DNA from: Deltaproteobacteria bacterium | GTDB lineage: Bacteria > UBA10199 > JACPAL01 | Direction: 5' to 3' | DNA length: 64,000 bases | Assembly (NCBI GenBank): GCA_016180855.1 | Contig: JACPAL010000015.1 | Location: 62,001 to 126,000, forward strand | Shown here: piece by piece, positions 42,496-50,468 of the stretch | How positions within the stretch are numbered: the stretch's first letter is position 1 | Layout: each line of letters begins with the position of its first letter | The notes under the pieces: generated by a model | Seen by the model: only the letters and a program-made list of their open reading frames with translations | Databases searched by the model: none | What the model was told of the DNA's origin: nothing | Position numbers and translations under genes: made by a program

Positions 42496-43238
42496 AGATT
42501 TTTCCGCTGAAGACCGGGACTATCCACTGCAACAAGAGCATTATCACCTTGGGGAGGGATTTTGATCAGTGGATCGACATCCCGTCTGTTGCCTGGCTTG
42601 TTGAGACGTCGAACAAAATGATTCTCGTTGATACCGGGATGTGCGATTCAGCGCGGGCGGACCGGTACCATTATTCCGGTTCTTGCCAAAAAGAGAACGA
42701 GAGAATTGATCGGGTTCTGGATCAAAAGGGGTACTCCGTTGACGACATTGATATGGTCATTTTTACCCATCTTCATTGGGACCACTGCTCCAATTGTGAT
42801 CTCTTCCGAAAGGCGACATTTTACATCCAGAAGAGAGAAATCGTCTTTGCCAGAGACCCGATTCCTCCTTATTATCATTCTTACGAATCTGCCGAAGTCG
42901 GTTTGAAGGCCCCTTTTCAGTCCCTGAAGTTTGAGGTGATTGACGGAGATTGTGACATCGCCCCCGGAATCCGGATTCTTACAACCTTTGGGCACTCCCC
43001 CGGCCATCAATCCGTTCAGGTGACGACGGAACGAGGACGCTATGTGATCGCGGGAGACGCGATCATGAGCTATGAAAATCTCGAGCGGGACGACAAGAAA
43101 GGGGTGGCCTACCGGATGATCGGACGGTACATGGATTTTGAAAAAACATGGAGAAGCCTTGAAAAGATCACGGCTGCCGCCGATTTCATCCTCCCGTCTC
43201 ACGATGACCGGGTGTTCGAGAAAAGTTTTTACGCTTAA
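42492..43238 (+). CDS. Metallo-beta-lactamase-fold hydrolase (N-acyl-homoserine-lactonase-like)
   Basis: 248 residues from GTG 42492. THLHWDHCSN (HxHxDH at 93-98) binds two zinc or iron ions; the further ligands are the His of FGHSPGHQS, the Asp of IAGDAIMS and the terminal His of LPSHDDRVF. The arrangement is that of AHL lactonases and related lactone or ester hydrolases. There is no LuxI/LuxR gene nearby, so quorum quenching is not indicated. Hydrolysis of a lactone formed by the adjacent sugar dehydrogenase (43247-44272) is a neat but unproven reading. Confidence 0.78.
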   Translation: MKIFPLKTGTIHCNKSIITLGRDFDQWIDIPSVAWLVETSNKMILVDTGMCDSARADRYHYSGSCQKENERIDRVLDQKGYSVDDIDMVIFTHLHWDHCSNCDLFRKATFYIQKREIVFARDPIPPYYHSYESAEVGLKAPFQSLKFEVIDGDCDIAPGIRILTTFGHSPGHQSVQVTTERGRYVIAGDAIMSYENLERDDKKGVAYRMIGRYMDFEKTWRSLEKITAAADFILPSHDDRVFEKSFYA

Positions 43239-43246
43239 CCTTCCTG

Positions 43247-44272
43247 ATGAGTCCCCAAAAGCTCAAATACGGTCTGATCGGTTGTGGACAGGCGGGAAAG
43301 GTGCATGCCTGGCATTTTTCACACCATCCTGAAATCCAACCACTCTTCTGCATGGATACGGATCGGGAATCGGCACATCGGCTCAGATCCGATCTCTCTT
43401 TTAAAAATGCCTACACCAATCTTGAGGAAGCCCTGGACTCTGAAAAACCCGATCTTGTCTCTATTGCCACCCCCCCGTCAGAACATGCGAGCCAGGTCAT
43501 CTCCGCGGCTCAAAGGGGCATACAGGTGCTTTGTGAAAAACCGCTTTTTTTGGATTCCGGAGAGATGAAACCAACGCTGAATATTTGTTTTGAGCGGAAT
43601 GTGACGCTGGGAGTGATGCTCCCGCGGAGGTTTTATAATGATACCCTTGCGACACGCGCTGTCCTGGCGGAAGGGCTTTTGGGGCGGATCTTGAAAGTTG
43701 ATTTTGACCTTGAATGCCGCAAGGAAAGTTCCTATTACAAGGGCTGGCGCGGCAAAAAGGGGTTTGCTGGCGGGGGAGTGCTGATGAGCCAGGCGATTCA
43801 TTCCATTGATCAGTTGGTCTTCCTTTTTGGAAAGCCGTCTCACGTGGAAGGTCAGGTTTGGAGGGTGCGAGATTCCATTGAAATTGAGGATGAGGCTCAA
43901 GGGGTCATCTTCTTTGAAAACGGAGTTCGTGTTGATTTGAGGGCGACCAATAATTCGAGCAATCACCTATGGCAGGGAGTCACCTCCATTGAAGGAGACA
44001 AGGGACGGATTGTTCTGGACTCCGAAAAAGTGGTTCTCTGGGATGTTGTTGCCGGTGCTGCAAGGCCGACGCCTGAGGAGATCGAGGAGATTCCTGAGGT
44101 CTACAAACCTGCTTACTATGGACCGGGACACCGGAAGGTGATACATCACTTCATCAATGTGATTCAGGGGAGGGAATCGCTCCGGGTTTCGGGAGAGGAA
44201 TCTTGCGAATCCCTGAAAATCATTTGGGATTTTTATTCGGGGTCATCAAACAATCTATGTCTGTCAAAATAG
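43247..44272 (+). CDS. Gfo/Idh/MocA-family oxidoreductase
   Basis: 341 residues. YGLIGCGQAGKVHAWHF (5-21) is the Rossmann loop, IATPPSEHASQV and CEKPLFLDSGEM (EKP) the active-site region, and SQAIHSIDQLVFLFG the catalytic His helix of the substrate domain. Predicted oxidation or reduction of a sugar or cyclitol with NAD(P). A lactone product would suit the lactonase-like gene just upstream. The last 16 bases overlap the start of a collapsed GAPDH gene. Confidence 0.82.
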   Translation: MSPQKLKYGLIGCGQAGKVHAWHFSHHPEIQPLFCMDTDRESAHRLRSDLSFKNAYTNLEEALDSEKPDLVSIATPPSEHASQVISAAQRGIQVLCEKPLFLDSGEMKPTLNICFERNVTLGVMLPRRFYNDTLATRAVLAEGLLGRILKVDFDLECRKESSYYKGWRGKKGFAGGGVLMSQAIHSIDQLVFLFGKPSHVEGQVWRVRDSIEIEDEAQGVIFFENGVRVDLRATNNSSNHLWQGVTSIEGDKGRIVLDSEKVVLWDVVAGAARPTPEEIEEIPEVYKPAYYGPGHRKVIHHFINVIQGRESLRVSGEESCESLKIIWDFYSGSSNNLCLSK

Positions 44273-44376
44273 GCATTAATGGTTTTGGCCGGATCGGCCG
44301 CGTCTTGAGGATCGCCCTCTCTTCCCGCGTTGTCGATCTGATCCGTCATATTCATGCCCAATCTCGAAAAGTTTAG
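44257..44376 (+). pseudogene. Collapsed GAPDH gene: 39-codon in-frame remnant
   Basis: ATG 44257 opens MSVKIGINGFGRIGRVLRIAL, the NAD-binding start of glyceraldehyde-3-phosphate dehydrogenase, and continues directly as SSRVVDLIRHI, which is the C-terminal end of the same family (compare SSRVIDLIHLL at the end of the protein at 31855-32922), then stops at 44376. About 300 internal codons have been lost without changing frame. DNA similarity to both ends of the 31855 gene is high. It overlaps the stop of the oxidoreductase gene, as a genuine operon gene would. Confidence 0.88.
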
Positions 44377-45064
44377 CGTCCTCGACTCACGTTTCGAAAG
44401 ACTGATGAGCGATGAGGGGTTGTTGATCCGAAAGGAAACACGCCTCAATCCGAAACTGGGTCCGTATTATAAGGAGCTTCAAAGGCTTACGGATCAATAT
44501 GTCAGGTTGTTGCAGGAGGCTAGGATTCCCACTCCTAAGGTGGTTCGATCAGAGGCGGACGAGGCGAGGCTCCTGTTTGTCTGTGAGTATAAAGGATTGA
44601 ATATATTGGAGTTTTTAGAGAAAGGAGGTCTTGAAGCCCTCCTTAGTAGGTCAGAGCTTTTGAACCAGATCCTTGAGATCATTCGGAAGGCACAGCGGAG
44701 GGCTCTCAATTTTGATCCCCACATCAAGAATTTCGTGGTCGATCATAAAGCGGTTTATTATGTCGACTTCACCCCTCCATGGCTGCAGGAATATTACGAC
44801 CTACGGCTCTCGGTGGCGACCAAGGTTGAGCAGGAAATCTTGCTCCCCTTTTACCGGTGCATGGAGCCTGAAAACCTTGGGTTTCATTTCTGCAGCGATT
44901 TTTTGAAGATGGATCGGTCAAACATCTCCTTCATGCCGGAACTGCATCAAATCTTGAGAAAACGTGAGATGATTTCTGGTGACTACGGAGCTTTTTTAGG
45001 CCGTTGCGAACAAATCATGAATGATGAGTTGCGGCGGGAACGACAGGGGGTTTATCTACTTTAA
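44354..45064 (+). CDS. Small kinase-like protein (protein-kinase/aminoglycoside-phosphotransferase fold)
   Basis: 236 residues from ATG 44354, overlapping the GAPDH remnant. EARIPTPKVV and LLFVCEYKGLNILEFLEKGG form the N-lobe/hinge region; FDPHIKNFVVDHKAVYYVDFTPP is a catalytic loop (D-x4-N) followed by the DF motif of the kinase fold. The N-lobe is short. Comparable small kinases phosphorylate LPS sugars or free alcohols such as choline and ethanolamine. It is coupled by TAATG to a nucleotidyltransferase, so phosphorylation of the compound that is then nucleotide-activated is likely, as in LicA/LicC pairs. Confidence 0.62.
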   Translation: MPNLEKFSVLDSRFERLMSDEGLLIRKETRLNPKLGPYYKELQRLTDQYVRLLQEARIPTPKVVRSEADEARLLFVCEYKGLNILEFLEKGGLEALLSRSELLNQILEIIRKAQRRALNFDPHIKNFVVDHKAVYYVDFTPPWLQEYYDLRLSVATKVEQEILLPFYRCMEPENLGFHFCSDFLKMDRSNISFMPELHQILRKREMISGDYGAFLGRCEQIMNDELRRERQGVYLL

Positions 45065-45774
45065 TGAAGGCGCTCATTTTAGCCGCCGGCCTTGGTTCCC
45101 GCCTGAAAGAAAAAACGGTGCAGCTTCCGAAGGCGCTCGTGCCGGTTGGCATGCAACCGATCCTTGCTTATCAGATGAAGGCTCTCCTGGAGAACGGCAT
45201 AAAAGAGATCGGACTTGTTGTCGGTCATCAGGGGGATCGTTTGATCTCCTATATGCAAGAGAATTTTCCCAAAGTGCATTTTTCTTTTGTCTGGAACCGC
45301 GAATATCAAACGACCAACAGCTCTTATTCCTTCTGGCTGGCCCGCGACTGGATCGGTGGAGAGCACTATCTTCATCTCAATTGCGACGTCATTTTTTCGC
45401 CGACTCTTTTGAAGAAACTCATTGATTTTCCCCATTCCGATGTTCTCGCGGTCCGGACCGATGTTCCGCTGGGTGGCCGCCTCGAACATGTGGCACTGGA
45501 AGGGGATCGAATCGTCGAGATGTCGATCACCAGAACCGATCGATCGGTCGGGAAGGCGTTTGGTCTTGCGAAACTTGGGCCGGAGAGCACTCGATTTTTG
45601 ACAAGACGGATCGGGCAACACATCGAGCAAGGGGACAAGAATCAAAACTGCTTCGGCATGATTCGCGAGGCGGTCTCTCACGTGGATTGTCGGGCCCTTG
45701 TCGTCAAGGAGGATCTTCTCATGGAGGTGAATACCCTCGAAGACTGGAAGCAAGCGAATGAGGCGTTGTCATGA
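45064..45774 (+). CDS. Sugar/alcohol-phosphate nucleotidyltransferase, copy 2
   Basis: 236 residues. LILAAGLGSRLKEKTVQLPKALVPV (4-28) is the G-x-G-x-R...P-K nucleotide site; the metal-binding Asp is in LHLNCDVIFS and the final MEVNTLEDWKQA strand-helix closes the fold. LicC- or phosphoglutamine-cytidylyltransferase-like enzymes have this size. It follows the small kinase gene by one base and overlaps the DUF218 gene by ATGA. Probable product: a CDP- (or UDP-)activated alcohol or sugar for one of the CDP-alcohol phosphotransferases. Confidence 0.78.
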   Translation: MKALILAAGLGSRLKEKTVQLPKALVPVGMQPILAYQMKALLENGIKEIGLVVGHQGDRLISYMQENFPKVHFSFVWNREYQTTNSSYSFWLARDWIGGEHYLHLNCDVIFSPTLLKKLIDFPHSDVLAVRTDVPLGGRLEHVALEGDRIVEMSITRTDRSVGKAFGLAKLGPESTRFLTRRIGQHIEQGDKNQNCFGMIREAVSHVDCRALVVKEDLLMEVNTLEDWKQANEALS

Positions 45775-46544
45775 GTTCTATTTTTTTTAAAGATCTGCTT
45801 TTATTTTTTGGGTTTCCCTTTTCCCTTTCGCTTCTTTTGATCGGTTCGGGGCTGGTTCTGTTTTGGGGAAGGAGGCGGATGAAACTGGCCTCGCTCCTGG
45901 TCATTTCAGGGGCCGGCCTTCTTCTTCTGTTCAGCCTCCCGCTGGTTTCTATGAGCCTCGTGGGGAGTCTGGAGAAGCGTTTCGCGGATCTGCCTGGGGA
46001 TGATCTAGGTAATCCCGAATGGGCCTCCGTCAAGTATGTGGTGGTGTTAGCGGGTGGGAGCTCCCCCGATGGGACACTGCCGATCACCAGCCGGCAGCAT
46101 TATGCCCAGTTGGCACGGGTTATTGAAGGGATGAGGATCTATCTCAAGAGGCCCGGGACGAAAATCGTTGTTTCAGGAGCCGCCTTTAACGGGAGACCCG
46201 ACTCGGAGGTGATGAGCCAGTTCTTGAAAGAAATGGGGGTCAAGGGGGGAGATATCATTGAGGAATCCCGGTCTCTGAACACCTTTCAGCAGGCCCTCTA
46301 TCTGAAGAAAATAGTGGGGGAAGAAAAATTCTTCCTGGTAACATCCGCAGTTCATATGCCTCGGTCGGCGGCCCTCTTTCAAAAAGCGGGACTCCACCCG
46401 ATCCCTCATCCGGCGGATCATCGTTATCGGAAGCCCGGTTGGTTGGTCGGGATAAGACCCCGTGTGGAGAGCCTTTGGATCTCTGAAACGGCGCTCTACG
46501 AATATTACGGTCTCCTTCAATCCAGACTTCTCGGTCGAATATGA
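45771..46544 (+). CDS. DUF218 (ElyC/SanA/YdcF) family membrane protein
   Basis: 257 residues. Two N-terminal membrane helices (LLLFFGFPFSLSLLLIGSGLVLFW and LASLLVISGAGLLLLFSLPLV) anchor the protein, with the rest outside. The DUF218 core has VVVLAGGSSPDG, VSGAAFNGRPDSEVM, EESRSLNTFQQALYLK and TSAVHMPRSAALFQKAG, the family's ordered motifs. ElyC homologues affect peptidoglycan and undecaprenyl-linked glycan assembly in the envelope. Found often in polysaccharide loci. Confidence 0.83.
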   Translation: MSSIFFKDLLLFFGFPFSLSLLLIGSGLVLFWGRRRMKLASLLVISGAGLLLLFSLPLVSMSLVGSLEKRFADLPGDDLGNPEWASVKYVVVLAGGSSPDGTLPITSRQHYAQLARVIEGMRIYLKRPGTKIVVSGAAFNGRPDSEVMSQFLKEMGVKGGDIIEESRSLNTFQQALYLKKIVGEEKFFLVTSAVHMPRSAALFQKAGLHPIPHPADHRYRKPGWLVGIRPRVESLWISETALYEYYGLLQSRLLGRI

Positions 46545-48247
46545 TCTCCGTATTAATGAACATCTATTATAAGGAGAATCCCCTCCATCTGGATCTCGCG
46601 CTCCGGAGCCTGTATGACCAGACTTTTCAGGACTTCGAGCTCGTCCTGATTGTTGATGGACAGGCCCCGGGTGAGCTGAATCGGGTCCTGGAGCAATGGA
46701 TTACCCGGTTTGGGGAGAGGGTGAAGTGCGTAAGACTGAAAGAAAATGTCGGCATAGCGAGGGCGATCAATGCCGGTCTTCCCGAATGTTCCCACGATCT
46801 GATTGCCAAAATGGATTCGGATGATTACAGTCTTCCAACCCGTCTGGAAAAGCAGGTTCAATTCATGCAGGAGCATCCTGAAGTCGATGTCCTGGGAACG
46901 CAGATGGGGGAATTTGAGGCGGTGCCGCAGAAGATTCATATGATCCGTCGGGTTCCGCTGGAGCATGACGAGATCGTGAAGCTCATGTGGTTTATGTGTC
47001 CGATGAACCACGTCACGGTGATGTATCGAAAAAAGGCGATCATATCGGTCGGGGGTTACGATCCGGCTTACGGCAATGATGATTTCCTGTGGGCCAAGAT
47101 GCGGTTGGCCGGCTGCCGGTTTCAAAACCTGCCGGAACTTTTGGTTCATGCCCGCGTCGGCAACAACATGAAAGAGATGATCCGTCGTCGTTCGACATGG
47201 GAGTTGTTCCGATGGAATTGCAGGATCCGGACCTATCTCTTCAGACATCGAATGGTCGGTTTCTGGAAGTATCTTTGCAGTATGGGGATCGCCATCGGTG
47301 TTTATTGTCTTCCCTTGTGGTTCAAATGTTATATTTTTCGAAAAACAAGGGAGATCCTTCCTTTCTCTAAAGCAGAAAACGATTCGTTTGAAACGACAGA
47401 CGTCCGACAGACCTTGTCAGACAAGGTTTCTGTCGCGATGAATGTCTATGACAGGGAGAACCCTGTTCATTTTGATATCGCCCTTCAAAGCCTCTACGAC
47501 CAGACTTTCAAGGATTTCGAAATCATTCTGGCCGTTGATGGGCCTGTCACAAAAGAGATACACGATGTCATTCGGCATTGGGAACAGAAGTTTGGCCCAA
47601 GGATGAAATGCATCTATCTGGAAAAAAATTTAGGGATAGCCGGTTCGCTCAATGTCGCCATCCAGGCCTGTTCCCATGACCTGATTGCTCGGATGGATTC
47701 GGATGACTACAGCGTGCCCGACCGCTTGGAAAAACAACGCCGGTTCATGTTGGAACACCCTAAAATCGACGTGCTGGGCTCCCAGATGGGGGAATTTGAA
47801 TCGGATCCTCACAGGGTTCATATGCTTCGGAAGGTGCCAATTCTTCATGACAGCATATCGAAGGCGATGTGGCTCAAAACTCCAATAAATCATGTTACAG
47901 TAATGTATAGAAAAAAAGCGATCATATCGGTCGGGGGTTACGATCCGGCTTATGGTAACGATGATTTTCTATGGGCCAAGATGGTCCGGGACGGTTTTCA
48001 TTTTCGTAATCTTGATGATTGTCTTGTCCATGCCAGGGTTGGTGAGAATATGCGGGCCATGATCAAGCGGCGTGCGACCCTGGAACTTTTTCGCTGGAAT
48101 TGCAAGATTCGCACCTATCTGTTCCAACACCGAATTATTTCTCCGTGGCATTATTTTTTAGGGCTGATGATTGCCTTGGGAATTTTCGTGTTGCCCTTGG
48201 GCTTGAAATGTTATCTATTCAGAAAATCAAGGGTGCGTCTCGCATAA
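46541..48247 (+). CDS. Double family-2 glycosyltransferase (tandem duplicated domain)
   Basis: 568 residues made of two homologous GT-A units, about 1-270 and 293-568. Each has VSV-type start (ISVLMNIYY / VSVAMNVYD), a DQTF-DFE block, MDSDDYS-P-RLEKQ as the DXD metal site, an identical stretch around AIISVGGYDPAYGNDDFLWAKM, and a C-terminal RTYLF-HR plus a hydrophobic segment. A 35-base stretch is identical between the copies (47036-47070 and 47918-47952) amid otherwise diverged DNA, a sign of gene conversion. Both active sites look intact, so the protein may add two similar sugars in turn or use one domain for each linkage. Confidence 0.85.
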   Translation: MISVLMNIYYKENPLHLDLALRSLYDQTFQDFELVLIVDGQAPGELNRVLEQWITRFGERVKCVRLKENVGIARAINAGLPECSHDLIAKMDSDDYSLPTRLEKQVQFMQEHPEVDVLGTQMGEFEAVPQKIHMIRRVPLEHDEIVKLMWFMCPMNHVTVMYRKKAIISVGGYDPAYGNDDFLWAKMRLAGCRFQNLPELLVHARVGNNMKEMIRRRSTWELFRWNCRIRTYLFRHRMVGFWKYLCSMGIAIGVYCLPLWFKCYIFRKTREILPFSKAENDSFETTDVRQTLSDKVSVAMNVYDRENPVHFDIALQSLYDQTFKDFEIILAVDGPVTKEIHDVIRHWEQKFGPRMKCIYLEKNLGIAGSLNVAIQACSHDLIARMDSDDYSVPDRLEKQRRFMLEHPKIDVLGSQMGEFESDPHRVHMLRKVPILHDSISKAMWLKTPINHVTVMYRKKAIISVGGYDPAYGNDDFLWAKMVRDGFHFRNLDDCLVHARVGENMRAMIKRRATLELFRWNCKIRTYLFQHRIISPWHYFLGLMIALGIFVLPLGLKCYLFRKSRVRLA

Positions 48248-48266
48248 AGAATCGGGGAGGGAACCA

Positions 48267-49259
48267 ATGCGTGTTCTGATCACAGGCGGTGCCGGTTTTA
48301 TCGGGTCTCATCTTGCGGAGAAATATCTCAGCAAGGGGGTCGAGGTCTACGCACTCGACAACTTCTCGACAGGACGACGGGAAAATCTGACCCCTCTGTT
48401 GTCGAACGAGCTTTTTCATCTGGTTGAGGGGAGTATTCTGGACCACTCCCTCATGGTGGAATTGGTCGGGACGTGTGATGTTGTCTTCCACATGGCCGCT
48501 GCGGTCGGCGTCCGGTATGTTCTGGAACACCCGCTTCTCTCGATCGAGACAAACATCAAGGGGACGGACATTGTGCTGGAACTTTGCAACAAGTTCCGTA
48601 AAAAGGTTGTCATCGCGTCGTCATCTGAGGTTTACGGCAAGCACACCACCGCGCCGCTTCGAGAGACGGAAAATATCATTTACGGCCCGCCGACGACGTG
48701 GCGGTGGAGCTATGCCGCATCGAAGCTGATCGACGAATACAATGCGATTGCCTATTACCGGATGAAGAAGCTTCCGGTCATCATTGTCCGTCTTTTCAAT
48801 ACGGTCGGTCCGCGTCAGTGCAAGGAATACGGGATGGTGCTGCCCCGGTTCGTCGATCAGGCCCTCACGGGAAAACCGATCACGGTCTATGGGGACGGCA
48901 GTCAGACGAGGACCTTTACCTATGTTCAGGATGTCGTGAAGGCGCTCGTAAAACTGATTGAGACTTCGAGGGCAATCGGTCAGGTGGTCAATGTTGGCGG
49001 CAATGAAGAGGTCTCTATCCTCAATCTGGCCAAGCGAGTTAAGGAAAAGACAAAGAGCCAATCGTCTATTGAGTTGGTCCCTTATGAAGTTGCCTACGAA
49101 AAAGATTTTGAAGATATGGCGCGGCGTGTCCCTTCTGTGGAAAAATTGCAAAGTCTTATTGAATATGTTCCCGATACCCCACTCGATTCCATTCTCGAAC
49201 ACACAATTGCTGATTACAAGGTCCGGAACAGCAGCAAGCTGAAGGCCGACGCAGTCTGA
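48267..49259 (+). CDS. NAD-dependent nucleotide-sugar epimerase/decarboxylase (extended SDR)
   Basis: 330 residues, ribosome-binding site GGGGAGGG. TGGAGFIGSHL (6-16), LDNFSTGRRENL, ASSSEVYGKH, YAASK and RLFNTVGPRQ are extended-SDR marks close to UDP-glucuronate decarboxylase and UDP-glucuronate/galactose 4-epimerase groups. The insertion ENIIYGPPTTWRWSYAASK before the Tyr matches the decarboxylase-like branch. Supplies a nucleotide sugar such as UDP-xylose or a 4-epimer to the third block. Exact activity uncertain. Confidence 0.78.
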   Translation: MRVLITGGAGFIGSHLAEKYLSKGVEVYALDNFSTGRRENLTPLLSNELFHLVEGSILDHSLMVELVGTCDVVFHMAAAVGVRYVLEHPLLSIETNIKGTDIVLELCNKFRKKVVIASSSEVYGKHTTAPLRETENIIYGPPTTWRWSYAASKLIDEYNAIAYYRMKKLPVIIVRLFNTVGPRQCKEYGMVLPRFVDQALTGKPITVYGDGSQTRTFTYVQDVVKALVKLIETSRAIGQVVNVGGNEEVSILNLAKRVKEKTKSQSSIELVPYEVAYEKDFEDMARRVPSVEKLQSLIEYVPDTPLDSILEHTIADYKVRNSSKLKADAV

Positions 49260-49270
49260 AGCGTCAACGA

Positions 49271-50428
49271 ATGCTCCTGAAAACAATCAAAATAATTGTC
49301 ATCAACATGATTCTTATTGTGGGCTTGTCCGAAGGGGTTTTACGGCTAGTTTGGGAGAATCCCTATCGCCTTCCTTCCAGGGATGTTTATCTTCATCAAC
49401 CCAATAGGCATCAGAAATTTCCGTCGATGCATGAAATCTACGATACGGCGGACGAACCGATTATTTTCAATACCTCTCGTTTGGGCTTTATTGAAAGCAC
49501 CCGTACGCGAAATATTGATTTAAATAATCCAGTCGATTCCTACGCTCTTGCAGTAGGAGGCTCAACTACGGAATGCTCTTCGATCCAGGAAAACTTTCGT
49601 TGGCCTGACTTGCTGGACGTCGTGACTTTGAATTTTGGAAAAAGCCGTATGCATTCGATCCATTCTTACTATAATATTAAACATTTATTGGAGGGAGGAC
49701 TTCGTCCCAAATATATATTCGTGATGGATGGGGTTAACAATTTGAGTCGCTATCTGAGGATGGGGCAGGAGTTGTTTAAGGTAGAAGATTTCGAGTACGT
49801 GATGTGGAACCCCTACATTGATTTCATTGCGCAGAATTTCTATCTGGCTACATTTGTGAGGGGTTTATTTCAGCCCGATATTTTGCAATCTTACCGACAA
49901 GAAGCCGAGCGTTCGAAGCAAAATAGTGCCATAAGCGAAACTGAATTTAATAAGTTTCTAAAAAATAATGAGGAACCGATGTTCAAGGCCTTCCTTGGTG
50001 TTTATAACGAACTGAATCAAGTGGCCAAGCAGTATGGGGCACAAATAATCATCCTGACACAGCCCCATTCTTATCGTTTGGACTACAGGCCACAAAGAAA
50101 TTACGACTTTCGGACCTTTCCCATTATTGAAACCGGTGAAAATGCTGCTGTGGGGAAAAAAGAAAATCTGGTAAGGGACAATTTTATTGACGGCAGGCGA
50201 ACAAACATTGAGCAAGCAGGACGGCTTATGGATGTTGTTAATCGCGTCACATTGCGTGTCGCAGAATCCCTTGATGTTCCGTATATTGATACAGCTTCAT
50301 GTTTCGAACTGCAAGACGTGAGCGAACTTATCTATGATGAGGTGCACTTCTCAAAAAAAGGAAGCCAGTATTTTTCCTCATGTGTTAACCGGGTTTTAGA
50401 AGTTGGTTTAAGCGAGGCTCGCCGTTGA
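49271..50428 (+). CDS. Membrane-anchored SGNH-hydrolase-like protein, copy 1
   Basis: 385 residues. An N-terminal hydrophobic segment (IIVINMILIVGLSEGVLRLVW) anchors or exports it. AVGGSTTECS is the SGNH block I with the nucleophile Ser, VMDGVNN block III-like, and YDEVHFSKKGSQYF carries the Asp-x-x-His. It is homologous along its length to the protein at 52132-53223 (NTS-LGFIES, GGSTTE, EQAGRLMD, YD-VH). Such proteins are thought to add or remove acyl groups on envelope glycans. More AT-rich than the copy at 52132. Confidence 0.7.
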   Translation: MLLKTIKIIVINMILIVGLSEGVLRLVWENPYRLPSRDVYLHQPNRHQKFPSMHEIYDTADEPIIFNTSRLGFIESTRTRNIDLNNPVDSYALAVGGSTTECSSIQENFRWPDLLDVVTLNFGKSRMHSIHSYYNIKHLLEGGLRPKYIFVMDGVNNLSRYLRMGQELFKVEDFEYVMWNPYIDFIAQNFYLATFVRGLFQPDILQSYRQEAERSKQNSAISETEFNKFLKNNEEPMFKAFLGVYNELNQVAKQYGAQIIILTQPHSYRLDYRPQRNYDFRTFPIIETGENAAVGKKENLVRDNFIDGRRTNIEQAGRLMDVVNRVTLRVAESLDVPYIDTASCFELQDVSELIYDEVHFSKKGSQYFSSCVNRVLEVGLSEARR

Positions 50429-50468
50429 TTTATAACGCTTGTCGTGTCAACCCGCTTAATTTAATTTT

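Noticed and set aside
42492-43238. Quorum-quenching lactonase
   Set aside because: The fold fits, but there is no quorum-sensing gene nearby and the operon context points to sugar metabolism.
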